Positions 1 to 7,400 of a stretch of DNA of 17,802 bases are shown piece after piece. The notes under the pieces were generated by a model, which was not told where the DNA came from, searched no databases, and saw only the letters and a list, made by a program, of their open reading frames with translations. The number at the start of each line of letters is the position of its first letter. Position 1 is the first letter of the stretch. Position numbers and translations under genes: made by a program. This stretch comes from Planctomycetota bacterium (GTDB lineage: Bacteria > Planctomycetota > Planctomycetia > Planctomycetales > Planctomycetaceae): positions 1-17,802 of the forward strand of contig JAQBZS010000026.1 of NCBI GenBank assembly GCA_027622115.1, given 5' to 3'.

Positions 1-102
1 CCGGCAAAGCCGGGCCGGTGCCCGCTGCGCTCGAAAACTCGCTTGTTTCAAGCTCGACTCTCGCTTGTTTAAGGACTAGGGCAGCACAGCGATTCACTGC
101 TC

Positions 103-1020
103 GTGCGTTCGCTCAAAGCGGCGCAAAAAGTTGTCTATGGCGTCGATGATCGCGAGGAAGCTTTTCAGATCACGGACGCCGACGTTCGCCGAAATGCCGA
201 TGCCGTCGTCAGCCTCATTCGCTCGCGAGACCTGACTGATAATGGAGATGGGACATTCACGATCAGCACGTCCCGTTTTGGCACCGAGTTCAACCTTTGC
301 GATCAGGAACGCTTCGCCAATCAACCGGTTAGCGCGTTTTGCAGCGGCTTTCTCGTAGCTCCGGATATTGTTGTGACTGCCGGACACTGCGTGAATAATA
401 ACACTTTGGCTAGTGTACGATTTGTGTTCGGCTTTCGACTTCGAGCCGACGGGAGCGTGGTCACCACGGTTCCCAGCGGAAATGTGTTTCGGGGCGCGGG
501 TTTGATTGATCACGCATTGAACGGGCCGTCCCGGTCGGACTTCGCCGTCGTGCGGTTGGACCGCCCGGCTGTCGGGCATCCCATCGTGCGAGTTCGGCGG
601 TCGCTCAAGATCGCGAACCAACAGGCGGTGTATGTCATCGGCCACCCGTCCGGCTTGCCGCTCAAACATGCGGATGGAGCGAACGTGCGAGACAATGATC
701 CGGGCGCGTTTTTCTCCGCAAACCTGGATACCTATGGAGGCAACTCCGGCTCGCCCGTCTTCAACTCGGAAACCAATCTGGTGGAGGGCATCCTGGTTCG
801 AGGCGACACGGATTTCGTGACGGAGAATGGTTGCCGGGTTTCGAACGTGTGCCCGATCAACGGCTGTGGCGGTGAAGATGTCACACGGACCTCGGAGTTC
901 GTCAAGCATGTCCCGGACGCACCGATTGACGAGCATCTCGATCTGGACGAACGCGTCACCAGGCTCGAAGAATCCGTCGAAGAGGTGCTCGCCATCGTCA
1001 AACAGCTGGAAGACGAGTAG
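103..1020 (+). CDS. trypsin-like (S1-fold) serine protease
   Basis: A 305-residue protein starting at GTG. The S1 catalytic triad is visible: His95 in TAGHC, Asp146 in SDFAVVRLDR and Ser215 in GGNSGSP, so it should be an active endopeptidase of the trypsin/V8-like type. Residues 10-45 (VVYGVDDRE...) form the short pro-like or N-terminal segment common in bacterial members. Residues 280-305 are charged and heptad-like (ERVTRLEESVEEVLAIVKQLE), suggesting a short coiled coil. No signal peptide or membrane segment is seen, so it appears cytoplasmic, which is unusual for the family. The stop is followed after 9 bases by the Rieske gene, so the two are probably co-transcribed. By analogy with QhpE, the protease of quinohemoprotein amine dehydrogenase maturation (a subtilisin type), it may trim a subunit of the neighbouring complex; this role is inference. 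The GTG start is the only initiator seen near the N-terminus in this frame. Confidence 0.88.
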   Translation: MRSLKAAQKVVYGVDDREEAFQITDADVRRNADAVVSLIRSRDLTDNGDGTFTISTSRFGTEFNLCDQERFANQPVSAFCSGFLVAPDIVVTAGHCVNNNTLASVRFVFGFRLRADGSVVTTVPSGNVFRGAGLIDHALNGPSRSDFAVVRLDRPAVGHPIVRVRRSLKIANQQAVYVIGHPSGLPLKHADGANVRDNDPGAFFSANLDTYGGNSGSPVFNSETNLVEGILVRGDTDFVTENGCRVSNVCPINGCGGEDVTRTSEFVKHVPDAPIDEHLDLDERVTRLEESVEEVLAIVKQLEDE

Positions 1021-1029
1021 GAGGCGAAT

Positions 1030-1515
1030 ATGACAATCTCCGTGATTCCCGTTGACGACATTCGTGAGTTCGGTCGCGCGTATTGCTTTGCCGAAGGACC
1101 GTTCTCCGGCGGCATTGCCGTACGCGTTCGGTCCAATTGGCCGGGCTCGGTGCCGGACCCGCGCGATACCGGCTGGCTGATCGGCTTTGCGACGACATGT
1201 CCTCACATGGGCTGCTCGTTGGTCTCGTCGGATGAATGCCTGCCGGACGCGGAACAGCCAATGACCTACGCGTTTTCCAACTACGGCGAGGAGTTGGTCT
1301 GTGGGCCGTGCCGTTGTCACGGGACCACTTTCGATCTCGCCAAATCGGGATTGGTTGTGCTTGGGCCGTCGACGCAAAACCTGCCGCAGCTAGAACTCCG
1401 CGTCAGTCCGGATCGGCTGGCGTTGGAAGCGGTTGGCTGGTGGTCGGCGGAGAACGTGGATCCGCGCGAGGAAATGTGGCCCACGTCAATAAGGGGTCAA
1501 CATGCAGATTTGTAG
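1030..1515 (+). CDS. Rieske [2Fe-2S] protein, arsenite-oxidase small-subunit (AioB) type
   Basis: A 161-residue protein with a full Rieske cluster site. Box 1 is C57-P-H59-M-G-C62 and box 2 is C94-R-C96-H97. The expected ligands are Cys57, His59, Cys94 and His97, with Cys62-Cys96 as the family disulfide. It is followed by a FDLAKSG...LGPSTQNLP stretch typical of AioB-like Rieske subunits. Its place directly before an AioA-like molybdoenzyme repeats the aioB-aioA order, so it probably passes electrons from or to that enzyme. Unlike typical AioB it has no Tat or Sec signal at the N-terminus, suggesting a cytoplasmic complex. The start ATG has a good ribosome site (GGAGG) that overlaps the stop of the protease gene. 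The last 16 residues or so (from EEMWPTS) are encoded by the first copy of a 51-bp tandem repeat, so the tail may be a repeat-derived replacement of the original C-terminus. Confidence 0.9.
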   Translation: MTISVIPVDDIREFGRAYCFAEGPFSGGIAVRVRSNWPGSVPDPRDTGWLIGFATTCPHMGCSLVSSDECLPDAEQPMTYAFSNYGEELVCGPCRCHGTTFDLAKSGLVVLGPSTQNLPQLELRVSPDRLALEAVGWWSAENVDPREEMWPTSIRGQHADL

Positions 1516-1569
1516 GCCGAGGAAATTTGGCCCACGTCAATGAGGGGTCAACATGCAGATTTGTAGGCC
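1468..1569 (+). repeat. two-copy 51-bp tandem repeat
   Basis: Copies at 1468-1518 and 1519-1569 differ at only two positions (1476/1527 and 1491/1542). The unit begins GAGGAAAT and ends TTTGTAGGCC. The TAG in the first copy is the stop codon of the Rieske gene. The unit length is a multiple of three, so the second copy is a duplication just past the stop. The end of copy two runs into an REP-like palindrome. Confidence 0.95.
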
Positions 1570-1608
1570 GGAACAAGCTCCGCGCAGTTCCGGCAAGTGG
1601 TTCCGGCC
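1566..1608. repeat. REP-like palindromic element
   Basis: GGCCGGAAC at 1566-1574 can pair with GTTCCGGC at 1587-1594 (8 bp, 12-base loop) or with GTTCCGGCC at 1600-1608 (9 bp), giving two mutually exclusive hairpins. It sits in the gap between the Rieske and molybdoenzyme genes. The sequence resembles short palindromic repeats I associate with planctomycete intergenic regions, but copy number cannot be seen here. Confidence 0.65.
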
Positions 1609-1620
1609 AAGCTCTTCGAT

Positions 1621-1664
1621 CCTCTGCGTTGTTCCTTCACCTGCCGAACAGAACAACACAGAGG
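1621..1664 (+). promoter_or_regulatory. 14-bp stem-loop just before the molybdoenzyme ribosome site
   Basis: The arms 1621-1634 and 1651-1664 pair over 14 bp with one mismatch (C1627/A1658) around a 16-base loop. The structure ends 2 bases before the AGGAG ribosome site (1667-1671) of the gene starting at 1683. No T-run follows, so it is not an intrinsic terminator. It could protect or gate translation of the Mo subunit, or be one more palindromic repeat. The pairing is seen directly; the function is inferred. Confidence 0.6.
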
Positions 1665-1682
1665 ACAGGAGAGCGCGGAGAA

Positions 1683-3842
1683 ATGCAGTTACGGAGAGGT
1701 TTGATTGACATGGCCGAAAGTCACCAACGCGAGTTTCCAGCCGGCACAAAGCGAATCACCACCGGTTGCCAATACTGTGCGGTCGGTTGCGGTTACAACG
1801 CGTTTCTGGTGCCGGAACCGTCGGAAGGCAGCACGCCGGTCACGCTGGACGGCGTGGCGAGATTCATCACGCCGGCCATGCGAGGCGAAGTCAACTTTCG
1901 CGGCAAACGCCATCTTGCCGCCGTCGCGCCGGATGTGAGATGCGACTTGAACAAGGGCAACCATTCCGTTCGCGGCGGGAGCCAGGGACACAACCTGGTC
2001 TCGCACGACGGCAGCGGTCGCAGCACGCAAGCTCGGCTCAAGTCGCCACACGTCCGTTTGACAGACGGCAATTTGCACGAGATCACGTGGGCTCAGCTCA
2101 ACCAGATCCTGGCCAAACTGATCGTCGCTGCCACGCAAATGTCCGCCACTCCCGCGACCGCCGGTGACCGCAAAGTCAAAGTCGATCGACCTCAAGGTCT
2201 CGGCGTGAAAATCTGCGAGTACCAGTATCTCGAAAACGCGTACGCCGCGACCAAGCTGTTTTACAGTGCCATTGGCACGCCCAACGTCGCCTATCACGAT
2301 CGCCCGAGTGCAGCGGGCAGCAGTCCCGGTCTGCAAGACGTCGGCCTGGGACCGCACAACTTTTCGTACGGAGAGGTCAATCGTTCGGACGTGTTGCTGT
2401 TTGTCGGCACCAATCCGTACGAAAACCAATCCGTGTTCTTCATGCAGTACTGTGCCGGCCACGAGATGATCGTGATCGATCCTCGTCGAACCGCCACCGC
2501 GCAGTACGCCCTGGAAACCGGGGGTTTGCACTTGCAGCCGACTGCACTCGGAGCGGATTCGCTGGTGATGTACGCGATTTGCCGCGAACTCTTGCTCCGC
2601 TGGCGGACGTCTCACGGCACGCTCGATTCCTTCCCCTGGCGAGACCGCGTTCTGGCTGATCTCGGTCAGTTGCCGACCGATGACGACGATGCCCAGCAGC
2701 GAGCCGAAAAACGCCGCCGTGCCTCGCGAACTGCTACGTTTGACGGGTTTGCCAAATTCCTCGGCGTGGACGACGCTGAATCTCGGTATGCGTTGAGCAA
2801 CGCCGCCGACGTCTCCGGGATTCCGCTGGCCGATCTGCACGATGCGGTCGATCGTCTATTGAAACTGAATGCAGCACGGGACGAGCAACCCAAGGTCGGC
2901 ATCTTCTACGAGAAGGGAATGATCTGGGGATTCAACTATCACAACACCGCGTCCGTCGGATCGTTGGGACTGTTGTTGGGCGCATACTCGGAACCTGGTC
3001 GATTCGTGGGCCGCGTGGGTGGCCACCAAAAAGGTTGGGCGGCGTCTCGAATGGATTTGAGCGGGCACTTCATCAGCTCGAACACCAGCGATCCCACGGG
3101 TTACTCTCAAGGCTTCCCGTTTCGGAACGCGACCGACGAATTCACCGATGTCGCGCTCCAGGCCAAGTTTGGCGTAAACGCGTCGATACAAGTCCACCAC
3201 AACTTGGACAATCACCTATTCGGCCCGTCGCCCACGGACGTGTTGTCGAGCGTCGGCGACCGAGTCACTCTGCGGAACGGTCTGACCACCAACGCCGATC
3301 CCGATGTGCGATTGTTGTGGATCATCGGCGGAAACTATCTGGGCCAGACGAATGACTCGGGCCGGAAAGTGGACGCGTTGAACACTCGCCTCAGATGCGG
3401 TCGCAATTACGGAGTCATCGAACGGTCGACGTCCACCGACGTGAATGAGATCGTCGGCGTGCTGCAGCAACGGGTCGAGTCTCCGAACGGCATCGTGTTG
3501 ATCCACCAGGATGTGTTTGAAAACCCGACCACCGAGTTTTGCGACCTCGTGATTCCCGCTGCCGGATGGGGCGAAGACACGTTCTGCCGCTACAACGCCC
3601 AACGACGCCTGAAGCTCTACGAGCGATTCCAGGACATGCCGATCCATGCGGAAGATCGCCAGCGAGTTGATGGACACGATCCGCTGGATCACTGCCGCTT
3701 CGACCATCCCGACCGCTTGATGAAGTCTCCGCAGCCGGATTGGGTCATCTTCCGTGACGTCGCGCACGCCATCGGTCAAGAGATCGACAGCCAATCCACG
3801 GACACCGACTTCCAGCAGCGAATGCGAGACGTGTTTGACTGA
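1683..3842 (+). CDS. molybdopterin oxidoreductase, arsenite oxidase large-subunit (AioA)-like, N-terminal part before an in-frame TGA
   Basis: 719 residues from ATG 1683, with AGGAG 11 bases upstream; ATG 1710, with GGAGAGG before it, is an alternative. The Fe-S site is C29-x2-C32-x3-C36 (GCQYCAVGCGY), the AioA-type spacing for a [3Fe-4S] or [4Fe-4S] cluster. KGNHSVRGGS (91-100) follows where other family members place the fourth ligand; Ser100 would match AioA, with Cys87 a less likely alternative. Molybdopterin-fold segments follow, e.g. DVLLFVGTNPYENQ (236-249) and MIVIDPRRT (262-270). The enzyme would do two-electron chemistry at a bis-MGD Mo centre, passing electrons to the Rieske protein. 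No Tat signal is seen. The frame stops at TGA 3840-3842 and stays open on the other side, where the missing MGD-binding C-terminal domain is encoded. By the AioA pattern the stop sits where a Trp is expected (FD-stop-HDSS). The substrate is unknown; arsenite is only the nearest family example. Confidence 0.85.
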   Translation: MQLRRGLIDMAESHQREFPAGTKRITTGCQYCAVGCGYNAFLVPEPSEGSTPVTLDGVARFITPAMRGEVNFRGKRHLAAVAPDVRCDLNKGNHSVRGGSQGHNLVSHDGSGRSTQARLKSPHVRLTDGNLHEITWAQLNQILAKLIVAATQMSATPATAGDRKVKVDRPQGLGVKICEYQYLENAYAATKLFYSAIGTPNVAYHDRPSAAGSSPGLQDVGLGPHNFSYGEVNRSDVLLFVGTNPYENQSVFFMQYCAGHEMIVIDPRRTATAQYALETGGLHLQPTALGADSLVMYAICRELLLRWRTSHGTLDSFPWRDRVLADLGQLPTDDDDAQQRAEKRRRASRTATFDGFAKFLGVDDAESRYALSNAADVSGIPLADLHDAVDRLLKLNAARDEQPKVGIFYEKGMIWGFNYHNTASVGSLGLLLGAYSEPGRFVGRVGGHQKGWAASRMDLSGHFISSNTSDPTGYSQGFPFRNATDEFTDVALQAKFGVNASIQVHHNLDNHLFGPSPTDVLSSVGDRVTLRNGLTTNADPDVRLLWIIGGNYLGQTNDSGRKVDALNTRLRCGRNYGVIERSTSTDVNEIVGVLQQRVESPNGIVLIHQDVFENPTTEFCDLVIPAAGWGEDTFCRYNAQRRLKLYERFQDMPIHAEDRQRVDGHDPLDHCRFDHPDRLMKSPQPDWVIFRDVAHAIGQEIDSQSTDTDFQQRMRDVFD
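3840..3842 (+). other. in-frame TGA splitting one molybdoenzyme reading frame
   Basis: The TGA lies between two stretches of the same frame. Reading through gives FD-(TGA)-HDSSAVCDDMAQN with no frame change, and the sequence beyond continues the family domain. The TGA is followed by C, a context known to be leaky. TGA is used as a normal stop by neighbouring genes (stops at 7336, 8198 and 9858), so a global code change is excluded. It may be a nonsense mutation (TGG to TGA), a sequencing error, readthrough, or a real gene split. Confidence 0.85.
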
Positions 3843-3857
3843 CACGATTCGTCCGCG

Positions 3858-5585
3858 GTGTGCGACGACATGGCACAGAATTCGAACCGTAAGTCACTGC
3901 TGGGCGATTTAGTTGACTATGCGAAAGCCTTGCAGCTTGATCCTCGGCGAGGGCTGGTGCATCAAGTCCTGGGGAAAGGTGGAGACGACGCGCGGGCCGA
4001 ACATCTCGTCAACACCTACGAAGTGGCAGATAGCGACAGCGAGGTTCACGGGAACGGCATCGCCAGCAACGGCGTCATGTTGCCGGTTACGTTTGACCGT
4101 CCGTCGCAGCGGCTGATCGGCAAGCTGCGCGTGCCGCCGGCAGCCGACGCATTGCTGACGTTCGTCAAGGCACCTTGGCCGGAGATCGAACCCGCATTTC
4201 GTCGCATCAACGAATCGTCCGGTCACGAAGACGAACTGCTGATGACAAACGGCCGGTTCAATCATTTGTGGAACAACATGTTCCACCACCTGCGCAACGA
4301 TTACGTCAACGAGCGATACCCCGAAGACATGCCGGGTACAATTGTGGAACTGAATCCGGATTGGGCCGCGACGCGCAACATCAAGAATGGCGATGTGGTC
4401 GAAATCAGCGGTGTCTCGGCCGGTTCAACGGGGCAATGCCGGGCGGTGGCGTCTCTGCAAGATTCCGTGCCGCCGACGTGTGGATTCGCCATGTTTTCGT
4501 ATCCGGCAAGAGACACGGGCGGGCGGCGATTTGTCCTGGACGGCTATATCAATCGGACGACCGACGGTTACACGGACGGCATCAACCCCATCGCAGCATT
4601 GAAGTACGGCCGCGTGATCGTACGAGCCACCGGCACTTCTTACGCATCGCAAACACGATCAGGACCGACGTACGCTCAAAGAAACCGCATCCGCCCGCAA
4701 AACGTGATGCCTCGGCGGATCGACTCGAAGGCCCGCCGCGAATGGATGATGCGGGAACTCATCGTCAAAAAGGGCCTGCCGCAGGCGTTCTTGCGGCGAC
4801 CATTTGATTTCGCCGGAAACACTCCGCACCAGGCCACATCGTTGGCCGGCGAGCCATCGACCGGTCGCTTTTGGCGCGAGCTGGACGTCTCGCCCAGCGA
4901 GTTTCTCGCGCTTGAAATTGAAGGTGAATCGGTTCAATCCGAACTCGTCGCTCGGCTGAATTCCGACTTGCCTTCCGGCATGCTGCCCCCTGCAACCGAG
5001 CCTCACACACCCAACGACACAGCGCGAGTCGACCGGATTCAGCAATTGCTGGCGGGGACATTCGGCGAAGCGGAATTCGACGAGTTGCGAAATCTGCTCG
5101 ACGATTTTCTCGATCGACCGCACCGCGTGATCGAGCAATTATTTCTCGATCCCGATGCATTTCTGGCCAAACTGAATGCCGCCGACGCTGTTCGCGAACA
5201 ATTTGCGATGCGTCTCAATCCGTCGGACGATCGCACGATGATTTGGCGAGATGCTACGGGCGTCGTAATCGATCAGTGGATTTCATCAGAACGGGACATC
5301 GCCTTTTCGTGGCTTAATGGAGATACCATGCCCAACCGCAAACCCAGCTTCCGACTCCACATTCGTCCGATGTTCACCGACAACGACATTTCCAGCATGA
5401 ATCCTTGGTTTGACCTGTCAAATCTCGAAGACGTGAAGGCCAACGCGGCCGGCATCGTGGAAAGGCTGGAAGATAAGGATCTGGGGCGAGTGATGCCGCC
5501 CCGTCCCGACCGCGGAACCGGCCCCTGGCCCGAAGAATGGATTCGGTTGTTCAAACGATGGGTGTCCGAAGGATTTCCCGAATAG
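3858..5585 (+). CDS. C-terminal part of the AioA-like molybdoenzyme with a long C-terminal extension
   Basis: 575 residues if restarted at GTG 3858 (an in-frame ATG lies at 3870); neither has a convincing ribosome site, which fits a continuation of the upstream frame. Residues 125-258 are the molybdopterin-dinucleotide-binding domain: LLMTNGRFNHLWNN, then ELNPDWAATRNIKNGDVVEIS, then FAMFSYPARDTGGRR and NPIAALKYGR, closely following the AioA C-terminal pattern. The upstream ORF lacks this domain, so the two together make one enzyme. From about 260 to 490 is a segment I do not recognise, helix-rich around 385-445. Residues 496-575 match the C-terminus of the LodA-N-like protein at 5714-7336: shared HI.P.F.D.DI..M, VKA, MPP and GPWP.EWI.LF.RW. 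This last domain looks like a small cytochrome-type fold but has no CxxCH, so it should not bind haem. Read together with the upstream part, the protein would be about 1300 residues, against roughly 825 for AioA. Confidence 0.82.
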   Translation: MCDDMAQNSNRKSLLGDLVDYAKALQLDPRRGLVHQVLGKGGDDARAEHLVNTYEVADSDSEVHGNGIASNGVMLPVTFDRPSQRLIGKLRVPPAADALLTFVKAPWPEIEPAFRRINESSGHEDELLMTNGRFNHLWNNMFHHLRNDYVNERYPEDMPGTIVELNPDWAATRNIKNGDVVEISGVSAGSTGQCRAVASLQDSVPPTCGFAMFSYPARDTGGRRFVLDGYINRTTDGYTDGINPIAALKYGRVIVRATGTSYASQTRSGPTYAQRNRIRPQNVMPRRIDSKARREWMMRELIVKKGLPQAFLRRPFDFAGNTPHQATSLAGEPSTGRFWRELDVSPSEFLALEIEGESVQSELVARLNSDLPSGMLPPATEPHTPNDTARVDRIQQLLAGTFGEAEFDELRNLLDDFLDRPHRVIEQLFLDPDAFLAKLNAADAVREQFAMRLNPSDDRTMIWRDATGVVIDQWISSERDIAFSWLNGDTMPNRKPSFRLHIRPMFTDNDISSMNPWFDLSNLEDVKANAAGIVERLEDKDLGRVMPPRPDRGTGPWPEEWIRLFKRWVSEGFPE

Positions 5586-5610
5586 TATTCCGTCCGGTGT
5601 AGCCACCGTC

Positions 5611-5689
5611 GCCAGACGGTGGAAACCACGCTCTGGCGAGCGTAGCTACGCCAGATGGTGGAAGACCACGCTCTGGCGAGCGTAGCTAC
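5611..5689. repeat. two copies of a roughly 40-bp hairpin-forming intergenic repeat
   Basis: Copies at 5611-5649 and 5650-5689 share GCCAGA-GGTGGAA and CCACGCTCTGGCGAGCGTAGCTAC, differing by a substitution and a one-base indel. Each can fold: CCAGA..GTGG pairs with CCAC..TCTGG, with a 2x2 internal mismatch. Each ends in the palindrome GTAGCTAC. The repeat fills the 128-base gap between the molybdoenzyme and LodA-N-like genes. It is likely a dispersed planctomycete-type repeat; it lacks a terminator T-run. Confidence 0.85.
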
Positions 5690-5713
5690 CAATACCAAAT
5701 TGAAGGAGACGCT

Positions 5714-7336
5714 ATGGCCTCTCGCACAATCGCCGAATTGAGAATCCTGCCACCGCTTGCCATCGGTCGCATGGGCTCGTCTCCGCAGCCCATGGACAAC
5801 TACACGGTCAAGCCGAACGACGGCGAAGGATTCCGCCAACTTGTTCCCGCTCCGACGTTGCTCGTCGATGAAGACGGATCGATCTCCGCACAAATTCGCC
5901 CCGAGGAACTGCGATTCAAAGATGACCACAAACCGCCGCGAATCAAGCCGGTTGCCCCGTTTCTGGAACTGTGGGTGCGTTTCGCCGACGAAGAGAATCT
6001 GGAACCGCTGACCCTCGAAGGGCTCGAATCAGCGGGATTGGCAGCAGAGGACGTGCTATGGTCGCTCGATGTCGGCAACCGAAAGATGGTCCGCCGCACG
6101 GGCGACCCGAACGACGGCATCTCTGGAAAGGTCGAACCGGAAATGCTCGTCAAACACAAGAAACGCAGAATCTGGGGAGTGTCCGAGAACTTCAAACAGG
6201 ACAAGGACGGAAAGTTGATGCGCATCCCGATGGGCCATGTGCAATACATCCGTCCCACCGAGGAGTTCCCCGAGATTCGCATACGCATTACACCACCGGA
6301 AGGCCTGGTCTATGGTGCCAAGGCCGATGATATCATCCCTAAGGAACGAGCCGTCTACGACGTCAAGAAAGGGGCGTGGCCGGAACATAGCGATCGAACT
6401 CCGCCACAGGATCCGCAATTGCCGTTAGCTCGACAGACAACCGTCCCGTTTGAGATTTATGCCATCTATCCCGGCGGCAAGAATCGCGGTTTCTTCGACG
6501 ATGCGTGGGACGGAATCCTAGCAGCGAGCGTCCGCGTGTCGGAGGGTGAGACGATGCAGGCGAAGGCTCGAGTTTCCGTCGGCCCGCCTGATTTCGCGCC
6601 GGACAGTTTTCCCGTCCGCACGCTGCAAGATGAATTCGACCAACTGGTTCACGGGCCGAACGTGGCACCTGAAGAAGTCGACGTGGATCAAACCATCGAC
6701 ATTGTGCGACGCGCCCTGGAAACGATGCAGCTCATGGACGTTTCCTTCTTGAATTCCGACCGCTATCACAGCCGTTTTCCTAATGGAGCGTTGTGGTTGC
6801 GAGTCCGTGACGCACACAAGGGACTGTTGGATGGCGTACAAGGACTGAAAGCCGATGCGAACACGCCCGCACGGTCGGCGGCGATCAGTGCGTTGAATCG
6901 GATGCGAGGCTTCTTGCGCGAATATACGGAAGTGTGGGACGGATATCGCACCAGCCAAAAAATGCCGGCCATGATGCGGGGATCGGACTATGGCAATCTC
7001 GCGTTGACTCGGCGGCAAAAGGCGACCATTGAAGCGGCGTATCAGAAATACAAAGACACAGGCGGCGAACCGACCGAACCGGAAATTCGAAGAACCAGTT
7101 TTGCATTACATATCCTGCCATGTTTTCGCGACGAGGATATTAATGCGATGAAGAATCTGGGCGGGAAAAGTATCGACCTCACAAGCTACGACGAAGTGAA
7201 GGCCAAGAGTGATCTCATCCTGAAACGGCTCAAAGGCCAGGGGAATCTCATGCCGCCCGTTGCGAACGATGGACCGTGGCCGAATGAATGGATTGAACTC
7301 TTCGAACGCTGGATTCAAGAAAAATATCCCCAATGA
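5714..7336 (+). CDS. LodA/GoxA N-terminal-domain-like protein with a haemless cytochrome-like C-terminal domain
   Basis: 540 residues; the ATG has a strong AAGGAGAC ribosome site. The N-terminus (AELRILPPLAIGRMGSS, then VPAPTLLVDEDG and PVAPFLELW, 8-88) follows the start of LodA-type oxidases. Residues 258-274 (RGFFDDAWDGILAASV) and 287-300 (VSVGPPDFAPDSFP) match the LodA pattern of a DD.xDGP.xA.V segment followed by a PPDFAP-type segment. The protein ends before the part that holds the CTQ cofactor in LodA; that part appears as the next gene. Residues 320-455 are unassigned and partly helical. Residues 462-540 repeat the C-terminal domain of the molybdoenzyme. No signal peptide is seen. I infer a structural or docking subunit of a split LodA-like oxidase that associates with the Mo protein. 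The LodA assignment is from recalled motifs, at moderate certainty. Confidence 0.75.
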   Translation: MASRTIAELRILPPLAIGRMGSSPQPMDNYTVKPNDGEGFRQLVPAPTLLVDEDGSISAQIRPEELRFKDDHKPPRIKPVAPFLELWVRFADEENLEPLTLEGLESAGLAAEDVLWSLDVGNRKMVRRTGDPNDGISGKVEPEMLVKHKKRRIWGVSENFKQDKDGKLMRIPMGHVQYIRPTEEFPEIRIRITPPEGLVYGAKADDIIPKERAVYDVKKGAWPEHSDRTPPQDPQLPLARQTTVPFEIYAIYPGGKNRGFFDDAWDGILAASVRVSEGETMQAKARVSVGPPDFAPDSFPVRTLQDEFDQLVHGPNVAPEEVDVDQTIDIVRRALETMQLMDVSFLNSDRYHSRFPNGALWLRVRDAHKGLLDGVQGLKADANTPARSAAISALNRMRGFLREYTEVWDGYRTSQKMPAMMRGSDYGNLALTRRQKATIEAAYQKYKDTGGEPTEPEIRRTSFALHILPCFRDEDINAMKNLGGKSIDLTSYDEVKAKSDLILKRLKGQGNLMPPVANDGPWPNEWIELFERWIQEKYPQ

Positions 7337-7400
7337 AACTGCCGAGCGCCCGCCTTGTCGAAGAATGCGAACCATCCAACGAAGTTCGAGGAACTCAATC

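Noticed and set aside
38..70. Direct repeat CTCGCTTGTTT at 38-48 and 60-70 near the left edge
   Set aside because: Short and cut off from context by the window edge; no function can be supported.
94..1377. 427-residue open frame on the - strand opposite the protease and Rieske genes
   Set aside because: The + strand frames hold complete catalytic motifs of known families; the antisense frame has no recognisable motif and is an effect of high G+C.
1468..1569. CRISPR-like reading of the tandem repeat
   Set aside because: Only two directly abutting copies without spacers, and no cas gene in the window.
1236..1682. Upstream extension of the molybdoenzyme frame through the Rieske gene and repeats
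   Set aside because: It overlaps the Rieske gene in another frame and reads repeat DNA; the Fe-S motif region begins just after ATG 1683/1710, where ribosome sites are present.
1689..2840. 383-residue open frame on the - strand
   Set aside because: It is antisense to the molybdoenzyme and has no family motif.
3840..3842. TGA recoded genome-wide (as Trp) or as selenocysteine
   Set aside because: Several neighbouring genes end in TGA with no continuing homology, and TGG is used for Trp. The family pattern suggests Trp rather than Cys/Sec here, and no selenocysteine insertion structure was recognised.
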